The notes: a model not told the origin generated them from the sequence alone. Shown: positions 9,926-21,700, counted from the first letter of the stretch. The stretch is 64,000 nucleotides of DNA from Morella rubra (GCA_003952965.2 RXIC02000051.1:62001-126000); one strand, 5' to 3'. Made by a program: numbers and translations.

Positions 9926-10450
9926 ATGAAACACAAGGTGGACATCACAAATTCAGTGGAGATGGGCGACATAGAAGATCAAAGGCCGAAGGAGTACCAG
10001 GAGCGGTTGGAGAAAGCAGCAACTACTCATTTGGTAGCAGCTACACTTATTACTACTGTGACCTTTGCAGCAGGCATTACCGTGCCTGGGGGTTTCGTAG
10101 GTAACGACGGCACATACCCAGGCTCTGCGATACTGAGGAATAGTGCTGCTTTCATGGCATTTGTTATTTTTGATAACATATCCATGCTATGCTCCAGTTC
10201 CGCTGTCTTGATTCACTTACTAGTGGCACTTCTACCTAGACCTGAATCGCGTGCCAATTTTTCAATGGTGGCCTGGTTGTTTATTTTGCTGGCAATGGTA
10301 ACAATGGTGGTGGCATTCGTAACAGGTTCGTATGCTGTGTTAGCGCATTCCGCAGGTCTTGCCATTGCCTCTTGCGTCATTGTGTTATCCTTCATTCCCA
10401 TCCTCTTCATAACATTTTACTCTCTCTTTTTTGTTATTGTAAAACATTAG
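9926..10450 (+). CDS. Stand-alone PGG-domain membrane protein, copy A (ACD6-like, no ankyrin repeats)
   Basis: This 174-residue protein is essentially one PGG domain. A short hydrophilic N-terminus (residues 1-30, EYQERLEKAATTH) leads into LVAATLITTVTFAAGITVPGGF with the diagnostic PGG triplet. Three more hydrophobic segments follow (about 70-95, 110-132 and 137-168), giving about four membrane passes. In ACD6-type proteins this domain is the membrane anchor at the C-terminus of ankyrin repeats, but no ankyrin exon precedes it here. The start codon follows a likely splice acceptor (tcttccaag near 9865) and is conserved in copies B, C and D. The frame is intact. It is likely membrane-located with unknown role; expression from this copy could be affected by the 1240-bp element in its leader intron. 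Confidence 0.75.
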   Translation: MKHKVDITNSVEMGDIEDQRPKEYQERLEKAATTHLVAATLITTVTFAAGITVPGGFVGNDGTYPGSAILRNSAAFMAFVIFDNISMLCSSSAVLIHLLVALLPRPESRANFSMVAWLFILLAMVTMVVAFVTGSYAVLAHSAGLAIASCVIVLSFIPILFITFYSLFFVIVKH

Positions 10451-10834
10451 ATTTTACTCGTTGTTGAAAATATTAATCTTTAACATGTAGCTTTAAACGA
10501 TGAGGTTATTCAATATCTATAAAAAGGTTCCAGCATTCAGTTTCAAGTCGGAGCAGAATAATTCTCACTTAACATCGATTTATTAGTGTGGTTGTTTGTG
10601 TAGGCTTTTTTGTAAAGTTCCGCTAAGGATGGCGGCTACCACATGTTTTTTTTTTTATATTTGAGGGATAAATGCAATTAGAATCCTCCAATTATGGGGA
10701 CTTGATACTTTGCACCCCGATCTATTATTCTTGTCACATTGAACCGACTAACGACTAACAATTGATTTCAGACACTTTACAGACTTTGATAAAATTTGAC
10801 GAAAATTAATTTTTTGAGCTCCAAAATTATGATT
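10451..10834 (+). other. 3' flank of PGG gene A
   Basis: No gene is present. The sequence is clearly related to the 3' flanks of PGG copies B (47330-47650), C (50760-51200) and D (60480-60900), including the block caattatgggg...ttgcac...cagacactttac. It is cut abruptly by the Ty3/gypsy remnant near 10835. Confidence 0.6.
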
Positions 10835-13244
10835 TTGTGGAGACCATATTTCTTGGGCCACCATTATGGCTTTGGGCCCACGAAAAAAAAAAATGGTCCA
10901 CCTATGCCAAAGAGATGTTGGCTATTATGGAGGCCATAAAGATATGGAGACCATATTTATTGGGCCATCATTTTCAGATCCAAACAGATCGAAGGTCTCA
11001 AACATTTTTTAGCCCAGAGAGTTAGTACCCCAGAGCAACAAAAATGGGTTACGAAACTAATGGGCTATGATTATGAAATCCTATATCATCCTGGACGAGA
11101 AAATTCAGCAGCGGATGGTCTATCACCTCAAGCCCAAGTCCCAGAACTCAACGTTATCACACGACGATTATTTGAGCTACGGGAAGATGTTTGGATTGCA
11201 AATGCTCACGATCCATACTTCTTCTTTTTTTCAAAGTAACAACAACAAGACCAAGATACCCCATCTTAACCAGAGGATATACAGATTTGTCCATCTAAAA
11301 TTTCAGCAGGGACTCCTAACTATCAAAGTTTCCTACACGCATATTACACAAGCCCACTTTGCAAGCCTATGTGCTAATACATTTCCTTCCCTTGGCGTCC
11401 ATAAGAGCTGCCATTCTGGATGCTCCTGCAGTAAGTGGCTTATGGTAATCACTTCTCCTTCTATTAGCCAATCAGGTGACGTACCCTGCATATTTAAAGT
11501 CTGTTGAACCAGAACTAAAGAATCCCCTTCCACGTCTATATTACGACCAGCAAATTCCTCTGCCATCGAAAAAGCCAGCCGAGCTGCTCTAGCCTCACCT
11601 TTGAGTGTAGCATGACCAGGAGTATTCCGAATACGCACACTAAGAATTTCCCTCAAGATCCATACTTACTGGGAAAGGTAGCTGATATGCAAAATTACAA
11701 AGCCCACATGCAGAATTATCAGATAAAAGGAGGTATTTTATATTACAAGGGTCGACTTGCTATGTAGCTGAGTGCCAAGTTTGCCAACAGAACAAAGTAT
11801 GAGTCTCAATCACCATCCGGACTTCTCCAACCACTTCCTATTTCATCACAAGTTTGGGAAGATATTTCCTTAGATTTTGTCGAAGGACTACTAACATCCC
11901 ACAGTAAAAATGTCATCTTGGTCATAGTTGATTGTTTCACAAAATACGCTCATTTTCTATCCTTATCACACCCTTACACTGCAAAAAGGGTCGCGGAAGT
12001 ATTCATAGGAGTGGCGAGATTGCATGGTATGCCAAGAACTATGGTGAGCAATCGAGATCCTATTTTCTTAGCAACTTTTAGCGAGAATTTTTCAGGTTGC
12101 AAGGAACAAAATTGAACATGATTTCAGCCTACCACCCTCAATCCGACGGCCAAACGGAGGTAGGAAATCGATGTGTGGAACAGTATTTGCGATGCCTTTG
12201 CAGCCAATATCCTCGTACATGGGAATCAAATTTATCTTGGGCTGAATTTTGGTACAATACCACATTCCATGTGGCTGCTGGAATGACTCCATTTGAAGCT
12301 TTATATGGATGTCTGCCACCTACCATTGTGCGATACATGGAGGGAACTTCAGCTGTCAATGAAATGGATTACTCACTGGTAAACAGAGATCATTTACTCA
12401 AGGAGCTCAAGAAAAATTTAGAGAAAGCGCAAAATCGTGTGAAGCAGCAGGCGGACAAGAAGCGATGGGATATCAGCTACGACATCGGCGAGTGGGTTTA
12501 TCTCAACTTACCACCTTATCACCAACAGTCGGTTTTTCGTCGAGCCCACCAGAAGCTTTCTCAGAAATATTTTGGATATAAAATTGTTGAACGTATCAGG
12601 AAAGTAGCCTATCGGCTTGACTTACCCACTTAAGCAAAAGTCCATCCAATTTTTCATGTTTCACTTCTAAAGAAACAACTTGGCAACACCAACGAGTTTC
12701 ATCCTACAGTTCCTCCAATAGCAGATGACAGACAGCCTAGTTTAGAACCGGTTGCAATTAAAGAATTTCGATGGATCAAATGAGGTGGCAAGTTAGTGGA
12801 GGAAGTCTTAGTTTGCTGGAAAGCATTGCCAAAAGTAGATGCAACGTGGGAAGAGTATGATGTGCTTAGAGAAAGATTTCCTATGCTTAACCTTGAGGAC
12901 ATGGTTATTGTTGAAGGGGGGGAAGGATGATAGACTCTGTCGTGTTCAGAAGCCTAATTCCCGTTATTATAGAAGTTAGTTTAAGAAGAGCTAGTCTTCA
13001 GCTTTGAATAAGGTTGCCGTTGGCAAGTGACGTTGGTTATGCTTTCTTTTTGTTGGCTTTGTTCCTAGGATAGCTGCTGCAGTTTCGTTATGTTAGTTCC
13101 CAGAATAGTTATATAAGTAACAGTAGTTTTTGATTGAAGGACAGTATTATTTTCCAAGTGATATTGTATTGTGGCTTGTTCTCGCGCCGTAAGCAGAACC
13201 ATATAATTTTGGTCCTTCCATTTCCATTTCAGTTTCTTATATCA
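10835..13244 (+). mobile_element. Ty3/gypsy chromovirus fragment, broken and 5'-truncated (fossil)
   Basis: In order, this holds the end of reverse transcriptase with RNase H (about 10880-11160), integrase (about 11700-12330, with SAYHPQSDGQTE-type core sequence), the integrase C-terminal region, a chromodomain (about 12760-12900), a G-rich polypurine tract just before 12928, and a 3' LTR beginning TGATAG at 12928 and ending near 13244. LTR-proximal parts, gag, protease and most of reverse transcriptase are absent, as is the 5' LTR. It has many disabling changes and looks old. A LINE fragment is inserted antisense at 11221-11656. Chromodomain placement and short spacing fit Reina/Tekay-type chromoviruses. 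Confidence 0.85.
11221..11656 (-). mobile_element. 5'-truncated LINE fragment with RNase H domain, inserted in the gypsy remnant
   Basis: An 11-bp target duplication, GATCCATACTT, flanks it at 11210-11220 and 11657-11667. A T-rich run at the left edge (cttcttttttt) is the remnant of an antisense poly-A tail. The minus-strand frame at 11333-11656 encodes the C-terminal RNase H domain of plant L1-type LINEs, with GEARAARLAFSMAEE, VEGDSLVLVQQ and AHRLAKWA, the usual acidic and histidine signature region. At 436 bp it is a short 5'-truncated copy made by target-primed reverse transcription. It must be younger than the gypsy element it interrupts. Confidence 0.85.
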
Positions 13245-14859
13245 GTGAGGAATAGTACGGGACCTATCAGCAATGATGCTTCAAGCGACGATTCTCCAGA
13301 TCTGAAATCGTGAAATGGAGCTGGCTTCACGTGATTTGAGTTTTCAAACCGGGTCATCCTCTGCAAGGGTTAGGTCAATCTGTAATCGGGTCGAAAGTGG
13401 GTCTCCTCATCTTAAATGATTTGTTCTTATTTAGGCCGCTAGATCTCCAACTTTATATCATCACCATCCATCAACACCGCTCAGCATCATAAGACTCAGC
13501 ATATTAACCGAACCCAGTGTTTTCCCACCCATGGTTTAGATTTTTCTCTAGGCTTTCTAGTCCTACTTTGTAGACTAGAATGTATAAAGTCGATTTTTTT
13601 TTTTAAAAAAATAACGCCATTATATATCTTCACTGTCTCTCCCTTCTTTTAGAAGGGAGAGAATGGAGGAGGCCATGGAAAAGTACAAAGAAAATGCTCC
13701 GTCATTCTTTCTCTCTATTTTTCTATGATATGGAGGCAAATTGTCGTGTTATGTTTTTATTTTTTCACTTTATCACCAAAGCATTAAGAATTTAAATGCT
13801 TTTGTTTTGATTTTCTTTTCCCACTTTTTTAATTTCTCCGATTGTTCGTCCTGATCTCTTAACTAATCTGTTTTCTATAAAGCTAAGGCTTGATTTCTTT
13901 ATGGCTCTTTATGGTCTTTTAAAACCTCAGACTGGTCCTAAGGAAATTTTTGTTCTTAAAGTTTTATCGTATGTATTTGAACAACAAACTCCTACATGGC
14001 TAATGAAGACATGTCCTATGTAACACCAGACCTTAATTTACTTATCCATTCCCAGACCTTTATGTTAGTATAAAAACTATGATTGTACGATTCAAATTAT
14101 TTGATAATGCAAAAATCATAGGTTGAATTAATAGGACATTCACTAATGCGCTAATCACGAGTACTAGGAATGTCTTTAATGTTAAAATCAAGTGCAAGAA
14201 CTGGATCTCTTCACAAGATAAAATAAAAAAATAAATGTCAACTGCACGTCGACCATAAATTCTTCAATGATATCCCTGAAAAATGATAGCTCCTGAAACA
14301 CATGTACAGCAGATCTCATTAAGAAAATGCTATACAAAGTATATTGGACAGGTCTGTTACGATTTTCAGCATAGTTCATAGGCAAGTCAGACATTACAGT
14401 ACTGGTATCATTTTGCAATGCTCAGACATTAAAGGAAAACAAATACAATTAGATTAATGGACAAAGAAGTGTAAATATGTGAAATAATAAAGAGAAATAG
14501 CTATTTATAGTACTCTCTCACATTTCTTTTTCTCAAGAAAAGTAAAAGTTATTCTTTATTTTTTTCAAAGTAAAATATTTTTTTATTCCTTTTTTTTTTT
14601 TTAAACTTTTCTTTAAGAGACGCAAGGAATTGTAATTTGCTTATCCACCTCTCACTCGCAGTCGCTCATGTCTCTTAGATCTCAGTCACTCATGTATTTT
14701 GTAATATAAGCGTAACGTGAACCACGAGTTTTTTTTTTTCTTCTAATCAGCGTGAACCAGGAGTTGGAAACAACTAGATCTGGTGAAACAATAATTGCTT
14801 CAAGTGGAAGCCGGTTATTAAAGTAGTTCTCTTTATTAAGCCCACTCCCGTCACTCAGT
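13245..14859. other. Intergenic region between the gypsy remnant and the DUF247 A leader
   Basis: 13245-13500 is unrecognised and may belong to the retroelement flank. From about 13505 the DNA matches 47770-47820, 52000-52150 and 61720-61860 (ccatggtttagattt...ctctaggct), so the host unit resumes there. A minus-strand open stretch at 14188-14418 (LPMNYAENRNRPVQY) is not recognised. 14390-14640 is a single degenerate unit of the 345-bp array seen at 3312-7470. 14640-14860 matches 52790-52950 (gtgaaccacgag, tggaagccggttattaaagtag). There is no convincing gene. Confidence 0.5.
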
Positions 14860-15133
14860 GAGTACACATGATCCCAGCCTTCTCCCCCTCTCTGATATCC
14901 CATGCACCCTCTATCTTTCTCTTCCTCCGCTAGCTCCTTTCCACATTTTTCCTCATCGGTGTAGTCCTGTTTTTTGTTTTTGTTTTTCTTCTAAGAACCT
15001 TCTTCATGTACTCATTACCATTTCTCTCCACAAGCGGCTCAATCTGAAGAATCTGACATTTCGATATGAAGCACCATTGAGGAAGTCGTGCTTCATTATT
15101 GCAATACACTTTTTCACGGTGATTCGTCGACTT
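14860..15133 (+). other. Non-coding leader exon of DUF247 copy A
   Basis: It contains the CTCAGTGAGTAC, ctctgatatccc, ctcctttccaca and ttcattattgc blocks shared with the leaders at 20465-20633, 52920-53108 and 62460-62640. It ends CGACTT before GTAAGTTACTTG, a strong 5' splice site. The paired acceptor is attaagtgcag at 15499, giving a 366-bp intron just upstream of the DUF247 start. The exon start is approximate. Confidence 0.6.
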
Positions 15134-15522
15134 GTAAGTTACTTGTTTTAGATGACGCACTGTGGCTCCTTAGATTTATTATTTTTGTTTGGTGTTCTTT
15201 GTAAGTTTTCTATTTGAATTGACTCACGCTCGAGCTAAATGCAAGCTTAATTAATTATTGCATTGCGTACTTAGTGAATGGGTAATAAGATTGTTTTTGT
15301 TTTCTTTGTTTTTAAAATAAGGAGAAATTTAGCATTAATTAGTCACTAATATCCAAAGAGAATCTGAGACACTATACAGTAGACACTTGTCTATTCACAG
15401 ACTGGGGTCATCAAAAGCAATCATCAGAGTGATGAGATGTTACTATTTTTTTCTTTGTTGGCCATGATCAATGAAGCATAATTTACGCATTAAGTGCAGA
15501 AAACCCTAAACGAAGTTGCACG

Positions 15523-17136
15523 ATGACTAATCAAGACAAAGCAAAGAACGATACTTTACAAGTTGAGGCTCCTAAGGATGAGAAGGTCGATTTCCTGGCT
15601 GAGCCGATAAAAAACACCGATGAGTACTCACTGCAAACAAAGAGCAAAGAAACTACCTTGGAGATAGAGTCACCAAAAGAACCTGTTGGAGGAACTTGCA
15701 TCTTCAAGCTCCCTCGTGAGCTCATTGATAAAATTGGCACTAAGTATCATGAGCCCCAGATCGTCTCCATCGGACCTTATCACAACAATAGACATGATAA
15801 TCTCAAGGTGATGGATGATCACAAAATTCGGTACGTCAGCTCCTTTCGCAAGAATATGTCTAAAATCGTTACTGCAGCCATGGAAAAAGGGCGTCATACA
15901 TCCCGTGGACCATCTGCTTCCACTACCTCATTCACGCTTTTCACCACTCTTTTGACGACGCTGCTGAATATAACAGCTTAGACTTGAACGTGTACATTCG
16001 TGGCATAAGAGAAATTGAAGCGGAGGCCAGAAAATGTTATTTTGAAGAGTGGGGTCCATCAGCACTGATGAGTTTGTCGTAATGATGATTCGTGATGGTT
16101 GTTTTATACTCGAGTTGTTTCTTAGGTTTTGTTCTTGGAAACCATTCGAATCAGAAGACCTTATCCAAAGGAAGTTGTGGGCATTATCCGCTCTCTACAA
16201 GGACCTTCTGCTGCTTGAGAATCAGATCCCATTTGTTGTGCTGACTAAGTTATTTATGACTTCCCTTACCGAAAATTTGAGAAAGGGCAGCGAAGAGATC
16301 TTGATCAATCTCTCTCTGCAATTCTTTAACAAGGTAATGCGAAGACCTATGATGCCGAAAGTGGCACCCTTATGAGAATGGCAAGAAATTGCCCTTGCAT
16401 TTATTGGACTTGATTCGGTCAAGTTTTACAACCCCCTTTCAAAAATTGCCAATGGATAATATTCCCTGTTTCTTGAGGCTCTTATGTGTAGGAAATGGCT
16501 GGGTCAATCCGGGCAACAAATGCACCAGTATTCCTGCGTCTCGACTTTCGTGCTACAATTGAAGTCAAGCCAAGCCACACATAAAAAGCTTATTGGTGGT
16601 GAAATTCAAGAAAGGTGCTTTTCATATGCCTAACATAACCATCGACGACATTGTGAGCTCTTTCTTGGTGAACTGTGTGGCATTTGAGCAAAGCCAACCA
16701 GATCTCCAAGTACTTTATGAGGTACACTGCTTTCTTGGACTTCCTTTTGAACACCAAAGAGGATGTTGATCTCCTTTACGAACGCAAAGTGATTGAACAT
16801 TCATTCGAGACCGATGAGAAGCTTGCTACATACATCAACGCTTTGGGCAAGGACTTGCTGTTTGGCTTTGATAACTCATACGTATCCCAACAAGACGATT
16901 TTGATAACTTGTCCAAAATGTTCAATGAAATTAATGCACACTACAGGAGTGGGATCCGTTGGAAGTGGGCAGACTTCAAGCGCGAGTATTGCAACAAGCC
17001 ATGGTTACTAATTTCTGCATTTGTTGCCTTGGTGTACTTACTGCTTACATTTGGACAAACCTTTATCGCCATCTATGCTTATGTCCATCCCAAAAAGTAT
17101 ACAATAAATTCTCAGTTCGCCACCTCCAGGCATTAG
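15523..17136 (+). pseudogene. DUF247 (UPF0481) family protein, copy A, frameshifted
   Basis: Three open stretches in different frames (15523-15981, 16049-16375 and 16675-17136) together cover the whole family layout. There is an acidic N-terminus, then FKLPRELIDKI, QIVSIGPYHNN, LLLENQIPFVVL, YFMRYTAFLDFLLN and a C-terminal membrane helix WLLISAFVALVYLLLTF. Intact relatives are about 450-530 residues. Frame changes occur after about 15880 and in 15980-16050, 16370-16680 and possibly elsewhere, so no full protein is made. The start is the ATG conserved in copies C and D. The intact family is a plant-specific single-pass membrane protein of mostly unknown biochemistry. Confidence 0.85.
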
Positions 17137-17495
17137 CCAAATAAATTACTTTAGCCAAATAAATTACTTAAATGGGAAGGTGATGTCTTTTGGCGTTCTT
17201 ACATGTTACAAAGTTGAAGGGTTAAAGCCCTTTCATATATGTTTATATTATGTGAGAATTACATGGGATTTATATATATGATGAGTTATGTGAGATTTAT
17301 TTGAGTGTTACATTTTAAAAGTTAGAAAGTAATCTCATCGTGGACTATAAATACTCATGTCACTATTGTATTTTTTTCTGAAGTGAGTGGAATAAAGCTT
17401 AAGCTTTTGTTGAAGTATTTTAATTTCCTTGACTTAATTTCATAGACAAAGTATTGAGTGTGCAACTTTTTATATTATTCTTTTATAAAAGTGTT
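17137..17495. other. Insertion after DUF247 A, possible solo LTR
   Basis: Compared with the 3' flank of DUF247 C, about 330 bp are extra here. They contain a TATA-like ctataaatactc followed by aataaagcttaagc, a promoter/poly-A pattern common in LTRs. The first bases carry a short direct repeat, tagccaaataaattactt. I could not find matching target duplications, so the LTR call is weak. Confidence 0.3.
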
Positions 17496-19480
17496 AATTT
17501 GTGTGTGTGCTCGCCGGGATTTATTACTCCTCGGACTTGAGTGACATTCTTGTCTTGATTCGCATCTATGACTGGGGCCGAATGTTTAAAGTAAACAAAT
17601 TTCCTTTATAAACGAACGGCCATAAATGTGCTTAATAACTACCAAACGTCCAACGATCCTGCAAGATGCGGCCCCTGTTGCGGCTTCCGTGATTATTTTA
17701 ATATTTTTTGAATAGGACGCAATCATTTTCCATATTTTTGTTCCAAGGACCGACAATATCCATTAATCTCAAATTAGACAATAAATAAAAAAAATTGCAA
17801 AAGCAGTTGCTTTCTTATATATACAAGTTATATATCCATGCCAGTTATACTATACACCATTCACCAACAGAATTTTCTAATAATTTTGCAAATGAGCATA
17901 CAAATTGTCGCAGCCAAATCCTATCGTACCGAAGAGTTGCTAGCCTTTAATTCCCTCGTCCGATGTAGTACAGGTTGGCTTCTCCAGAGCAATACCACAG
18001 CATATGAGTTTGCCATTGGGATAAGGAATTGAACTGGGGAGTAATCATCTCAATGCAAAGGGTCCACGAGGTCAGTCTAGAATGCACATTTATGACGCTA
18101 TGAACTCTCTCTCTCTCTCTCTCTCTATAAATATATATAACCATGTGTTGACACACGCAGCATGATTTGAAGGGGTGTTGTAAGAACCTTGTAGGCCCAC
18201 CTTTGCCTATAATCAGCAGCAAGTAATATGCGTAAGTATAAGTGGCCAGTGGATCAAGTGTTTTTTTATTTTTTTCCTAGAAAATAGTTGACAGGCACAT
18301 AAAGGCCTCAAGGTCCTCTTTATTAGTTGGTGGATCTATTCGGTCTTTTTGTTCATCAAAGCTCACAGACCGTAGTTAATACATGGGCCTTATCAAAGAC
18401 CATGCGACATATGAATTGATTATTTATGAGCTAGTCATTAGAAGTGCCCATATTATTTAAGAGGCCAGTGTGTGGGCTTTCTGATCTGTTCTCTTGCATT
18501 GAGGATACACATGTTGACAGCAAGATATTTTATGACATTAATTATATAATTATAATTAATTGTATTTAATGAGTCTGTTAAATTAAAGGTTCACGACAAA
18601 GGTAAGGCCGGTACCAACTATAAATGATGGACAAGGAAGGGTAAAGGTGGCAAAAGATAAAATGAAATAATTTTTTTTTTTCTAGGCAAGATAATAACTA
18701 TATTAATATCCGAAAAAATTACAGTAAGTACAAAACATAAAAATAATTCGAATGCTAACGAAAGATTTAAACGGACCAAAAGGTCCTATAATACTCATGT
18801 ACTTTCTCTAAAGAATTATTCTAAAAAAATAATTTCTTTTTATCAAGTGAAATAAAGAGTTATTATTATTTTTTCTTGTTTTAACTTTTCCGAATAGAAG
18901 CAAAGAATTGCTTTTCAATTTTCTGGAATCTCTCGGGAGCTAACTTTAAAAAAGAACTTTTCTTTCATCCACTATTCTTTCCGTTCTCCGTGAGGCTGTC
19001 CCTGCTGCTTCTTATCAGGGGAATGAGGGATCCATAGGACCATTCACAATTGCGCTGATGCGCTCCACGTATGCTGCTACTGTTTCTCCATATATGCCTT
19101 GTGTTTTCGGCAAAACTGGGCCTAGCTTGGAAAAAACAGAAAGTAAATCTGGACCAAAACGTTGTCTCAGTTAGTTTAAGACTAGACGAGTAACTAGTCT
19201 TACCTTTAAGAGTTAAAAAAAGAACTAAAAAGTAATTGTCGTTTCTGCATTCACCTCCCTCTCTCCCAGTCGCTCATGTCTCTCGGACCTAAGTCATTCA
19301 TGTATTGTGTAATATAAGCGCAACGTGAATTTTTATTTATTTATTTTTTCTAATCAGCGTAAGATCTGGTGAAAAAAAAATTGCTTCAAGTGGAAGCCGG
19401 TAGTAATTCTCTTTATTAATCCGGTCCTTTGCAAATTCTGAGCTTCTAGTCGCAACCTCAATTGCGAGAGCCTGGCCTCA
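17496..19480. other. Intergenic DNA opening a further, partly decayed module
   Basis: From about 17586 the sequence (taaagtaaacaaatttcc...gcggcccctgttgcggcttccgtgat) matches 48404-48510 and 55840-55950, which mark the starts of modules C and D. A CT microsatellite sits at 18105-18126. 18600-18910 is a degenerate unit of the 345-bp array type. 19260-19480 matches DUF247-leader upstream DNA (tggaagccggta). No PGG or DUF247 coding sequence is present. Confidence 0.45.
18105..18126. repeat. (CT)11 microsatellite
   Basis: This is a perfect CT dinucleotide run followed by an AT-rich tail (ataaatatatata). It lies in intergenic DNA with no gene in phase with it. Confidence 0.9.
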
Positions 19481-19870
19481 GTCACTCAGTGAGTACATCT
19501 CCTTCTGAGCATAATTTCTTTTTTCTCAGAGAAGCAAAGGGTATTCCATTTCTTTTTTCTTAAAATATAGTTTTTTTTTTTTTTTTAACTTTTCGTAAGA
19601 AAAGCAATGAATTATTCTTCTATCTTTAACGACATTATTTTTCTTTAATTATTATATAGGTCAAACAATTATTATATCGACGACCAATCGCAGAGCTTCT
19701 AGTACCAACCTTCAAAATTTGGAGAGCCTTGGCCTCAGTAGTCTTTCAGCCGTCATTCAGTGAGCACCTCTCCCAGCCTTTTTCCCTATCTGCTGATCTC
19801 TCTTTCTCTCCAAGCTCCTTTCTCTCCCACAAGCCGCTCAATCCTTTTTACGATTCAACTGGTAAGCTAC
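19481..19870 (+). other. Degenerate leader region related to DUF247/PGG leaders
   Basis: 19500-19660 resembles one unit of the 345-bp array (cagagaagcaaag, tcttctatctttaacgacatt). 19690-19860 resembles leader exons (gagccttggcctcagtag, cattcagtgagcacctctccc, cccacaagccgctcaatcc) and ends ttacgattcaactg before GTAAGCTACTTTC, again a donor-like site. It is an orphan leader: no coding body of these families follows before the next leader copy. Confidence 0.45.
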
Positions 19871-20464
19871 TTTCTTTGTGTTGCTATTTACATTCTAAAA
19901 TGAAAATGAAAATTATAAAAATAATATTTTGCGCCAACTTACATAAATATTTTCACTTTGATTAATTAGTTTTCGTTTGATGTTATATATTGGAGGCTTA
20001 GAAAAGCAAAAACATATTCGATCTTTAGAACTTCAAAGCGAATCTCGAGCCACATTTATCTTTATTAGTTTGGTAACTCACGAGTTGTTATCAGAGTGAT
20101 ATCATACGATACTTTTTGAACCATTAAGTCCCCGCTGCAGGTTAATGTGCCACACACACTACATTAATTAGACCGAGAACAATAATTGGGCTTAAACTGA
20201 AAAGCGAGACGCAATATTGGAACAAATAAGTACACTTCTTATATCCATACAAATGTTGTGTAGTTTCTTGTTCACATAAGAGGCCGGGCTGGCATTTATT
20301 TGAATGCACTTTTTCTTTTATAAATTTGTTTGATTCCAAAGTGAACCACGAATTCTTTTTCTTCTAATCAGCGTGAACCACGAGTTGGAAACAGCTAGAA
20401 TTATCTTAACAGGTAGATGTGGTGAAACAATAATTGCTTCAAGTGCAGCTGGTTTTTAATCCAG

Positions 20465-20633
20465 CCCCTTCAAAATTGCGAGAGCCTTGGCCTCAGTACT
20501 CTACCGACACTAAAAGCGTAAATCTCCCAGCCTTTTCCCCTCTCTGATATCCCTCCCTCCCCCCCAGGCTCCTTTCCACAACTGAGGAAGGCGCGCTTCA
20601 TTATTGCTACCCTTTTTCACGGTGATTCGACTG
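20465..20633 (+). other. Orphan DUF247-type leader exon
   Basis: It is nearly identical in layout to the leader of DUF247 copies C and D, with gagccttggcctcagtactc, ctctgatatccctccc, gctcctttccacaactgagg and TCACGGTGATTCGACTG before GTAAGC. Intron-like DNA follows to about 20840. The DUF247 body is missing: a Copia fragment and then the ankyrin gene follow instead. Confidence 0.6.
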
Positions 20634-20924
20634 GTAAGCTATAGATTGTGGACTGTGACTTCCTTCGATTTATTATTTCCTGTATGGTGTTCTTGGTAAG
20701 TTTTCTATGTGAATTGAGTTGTGCTAGCTCGAGCCAAATGTAGACTGAATGAGAAATACGATTGTTTTTGCTTTCCTTGTTTTTAAAATAAGGAGATATG
20801 TAGCATAATTAGTACTTAATATATGAAGGGAATCTGAGACTATATATATATATAGAGTATAACATTCTATATTAATTAGAGTATAACACTAAACTTTTTG
20901 AGAATGTCTTTAGCATAACATTCT

Positions 20925-21240
20925 TGAGAAATGAAAATGTCATCCTCCATTTACATTACTTTCAATGCCAAGGTAAAAGCACATGAGACCAATATTTGTC
21001 ATTTCAAATTCCTAAGCCATTACTTTCTTGAATTCTTCAAACATAGTGGGATTACTTCCTATAAAGATCAAGTAATTTACATACAAACATACGAAAAATA
21101 TATCTCCATATTGATTCACCTTTGTATAAAGAGCGTGTTCATAGGGACACTTCAAAAATTTGTTTTGGAAGTACTTCAAAAGAGTTGTTGGAGGCCTCCC
21201 TAAAATCCTAAAGAGGATATATATTCTTGAGTTCTTAGAG
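20925..21240 (-). mobile_element. Ty1/copia reverse-transcriptase fragment (fossil)
   Basis: Read on the minus strand, the stretch encodes part of a Copia reverse transcriptase, recognisable from the ALYTKVN, LIFIGSNPTMFEEFK and LMCFYLGIE blocks. It is a short, broken remnant without LTRs. It lies where the DUF247 leader intron would continue and so helped separate that leader from its coding body. Confidence 0.7.
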
Positions 21241-21700
21241 CCTCCATTGATAGAGAAAAACTCCTAGAGATTCAGAAGCTCAATTGACTAGTTTTCTCCC
21301 ATATTCAATCACTTTTGTGAAGCCTTCAGAGTGTTATAGGATTATTGAAAGAACAAAGTTGTTCGTGGAGAATCCATAGAATTAGGACTTGTACTGGCCG
21401 TAAGATATTAGATAGGAATTTCATTTAAATGATTAAAACGATCGAGCCGAGGTTGTTTAAATGAATGAATAAAACTTGTAGTGTCTTATGTCCAGACAAA
21501 GAAGGATTACGTCCAAAATTTCTTTCGATGCTCTTGTCCTTTAAATTTGCTGTATTAGTTTTTTTTATGTGAGATATGAACTCATGCTACATAGTGATCA
21601 AGCATCAAGTGTAGAAGGCCGCGAGTATAGAGTGAGAAGTTGAAACTGTCGGACGTTCATGAACTGTATTTTATAGGACGAACTCTGTAGAGTAGAAAGA
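21241..21700 (+). other. Upstream region of ankyrin gene E
   Basis: 21210-21380 loosely resembles retroelement-derived DNA at 58440-58620 (gcctccattga, gagaaaaactc, gaagaatcc-like blocks). No gene is present. The last 100 bp before the ATG at 21701 do not match the leader intron found before the other family members. Confidence 0.35.

Noticed and set aside
9559-10104. 181-codon frame overlapping PGG A
   Set aside because: It starts inside the right foldback repeat, crosses the inferred intron and overlaps the PGG frame out of phase. The out-of-phase part recurs in copies C and D only because the DNA is duplicated.
14188-14418. Minus-strand frame LPMNYAENRNRPVQY as a possible host gene fragment
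   Set aside because: It looks somewhat protein-like but I cannot name a family, and there is no splice site or paralogue in the window to support it.
17947-18222. 91-codon minus-strand frame near the CT repeat
   Set aside because: It reads through the microsatellite (RERERER) and has no similarity or conserved copy.
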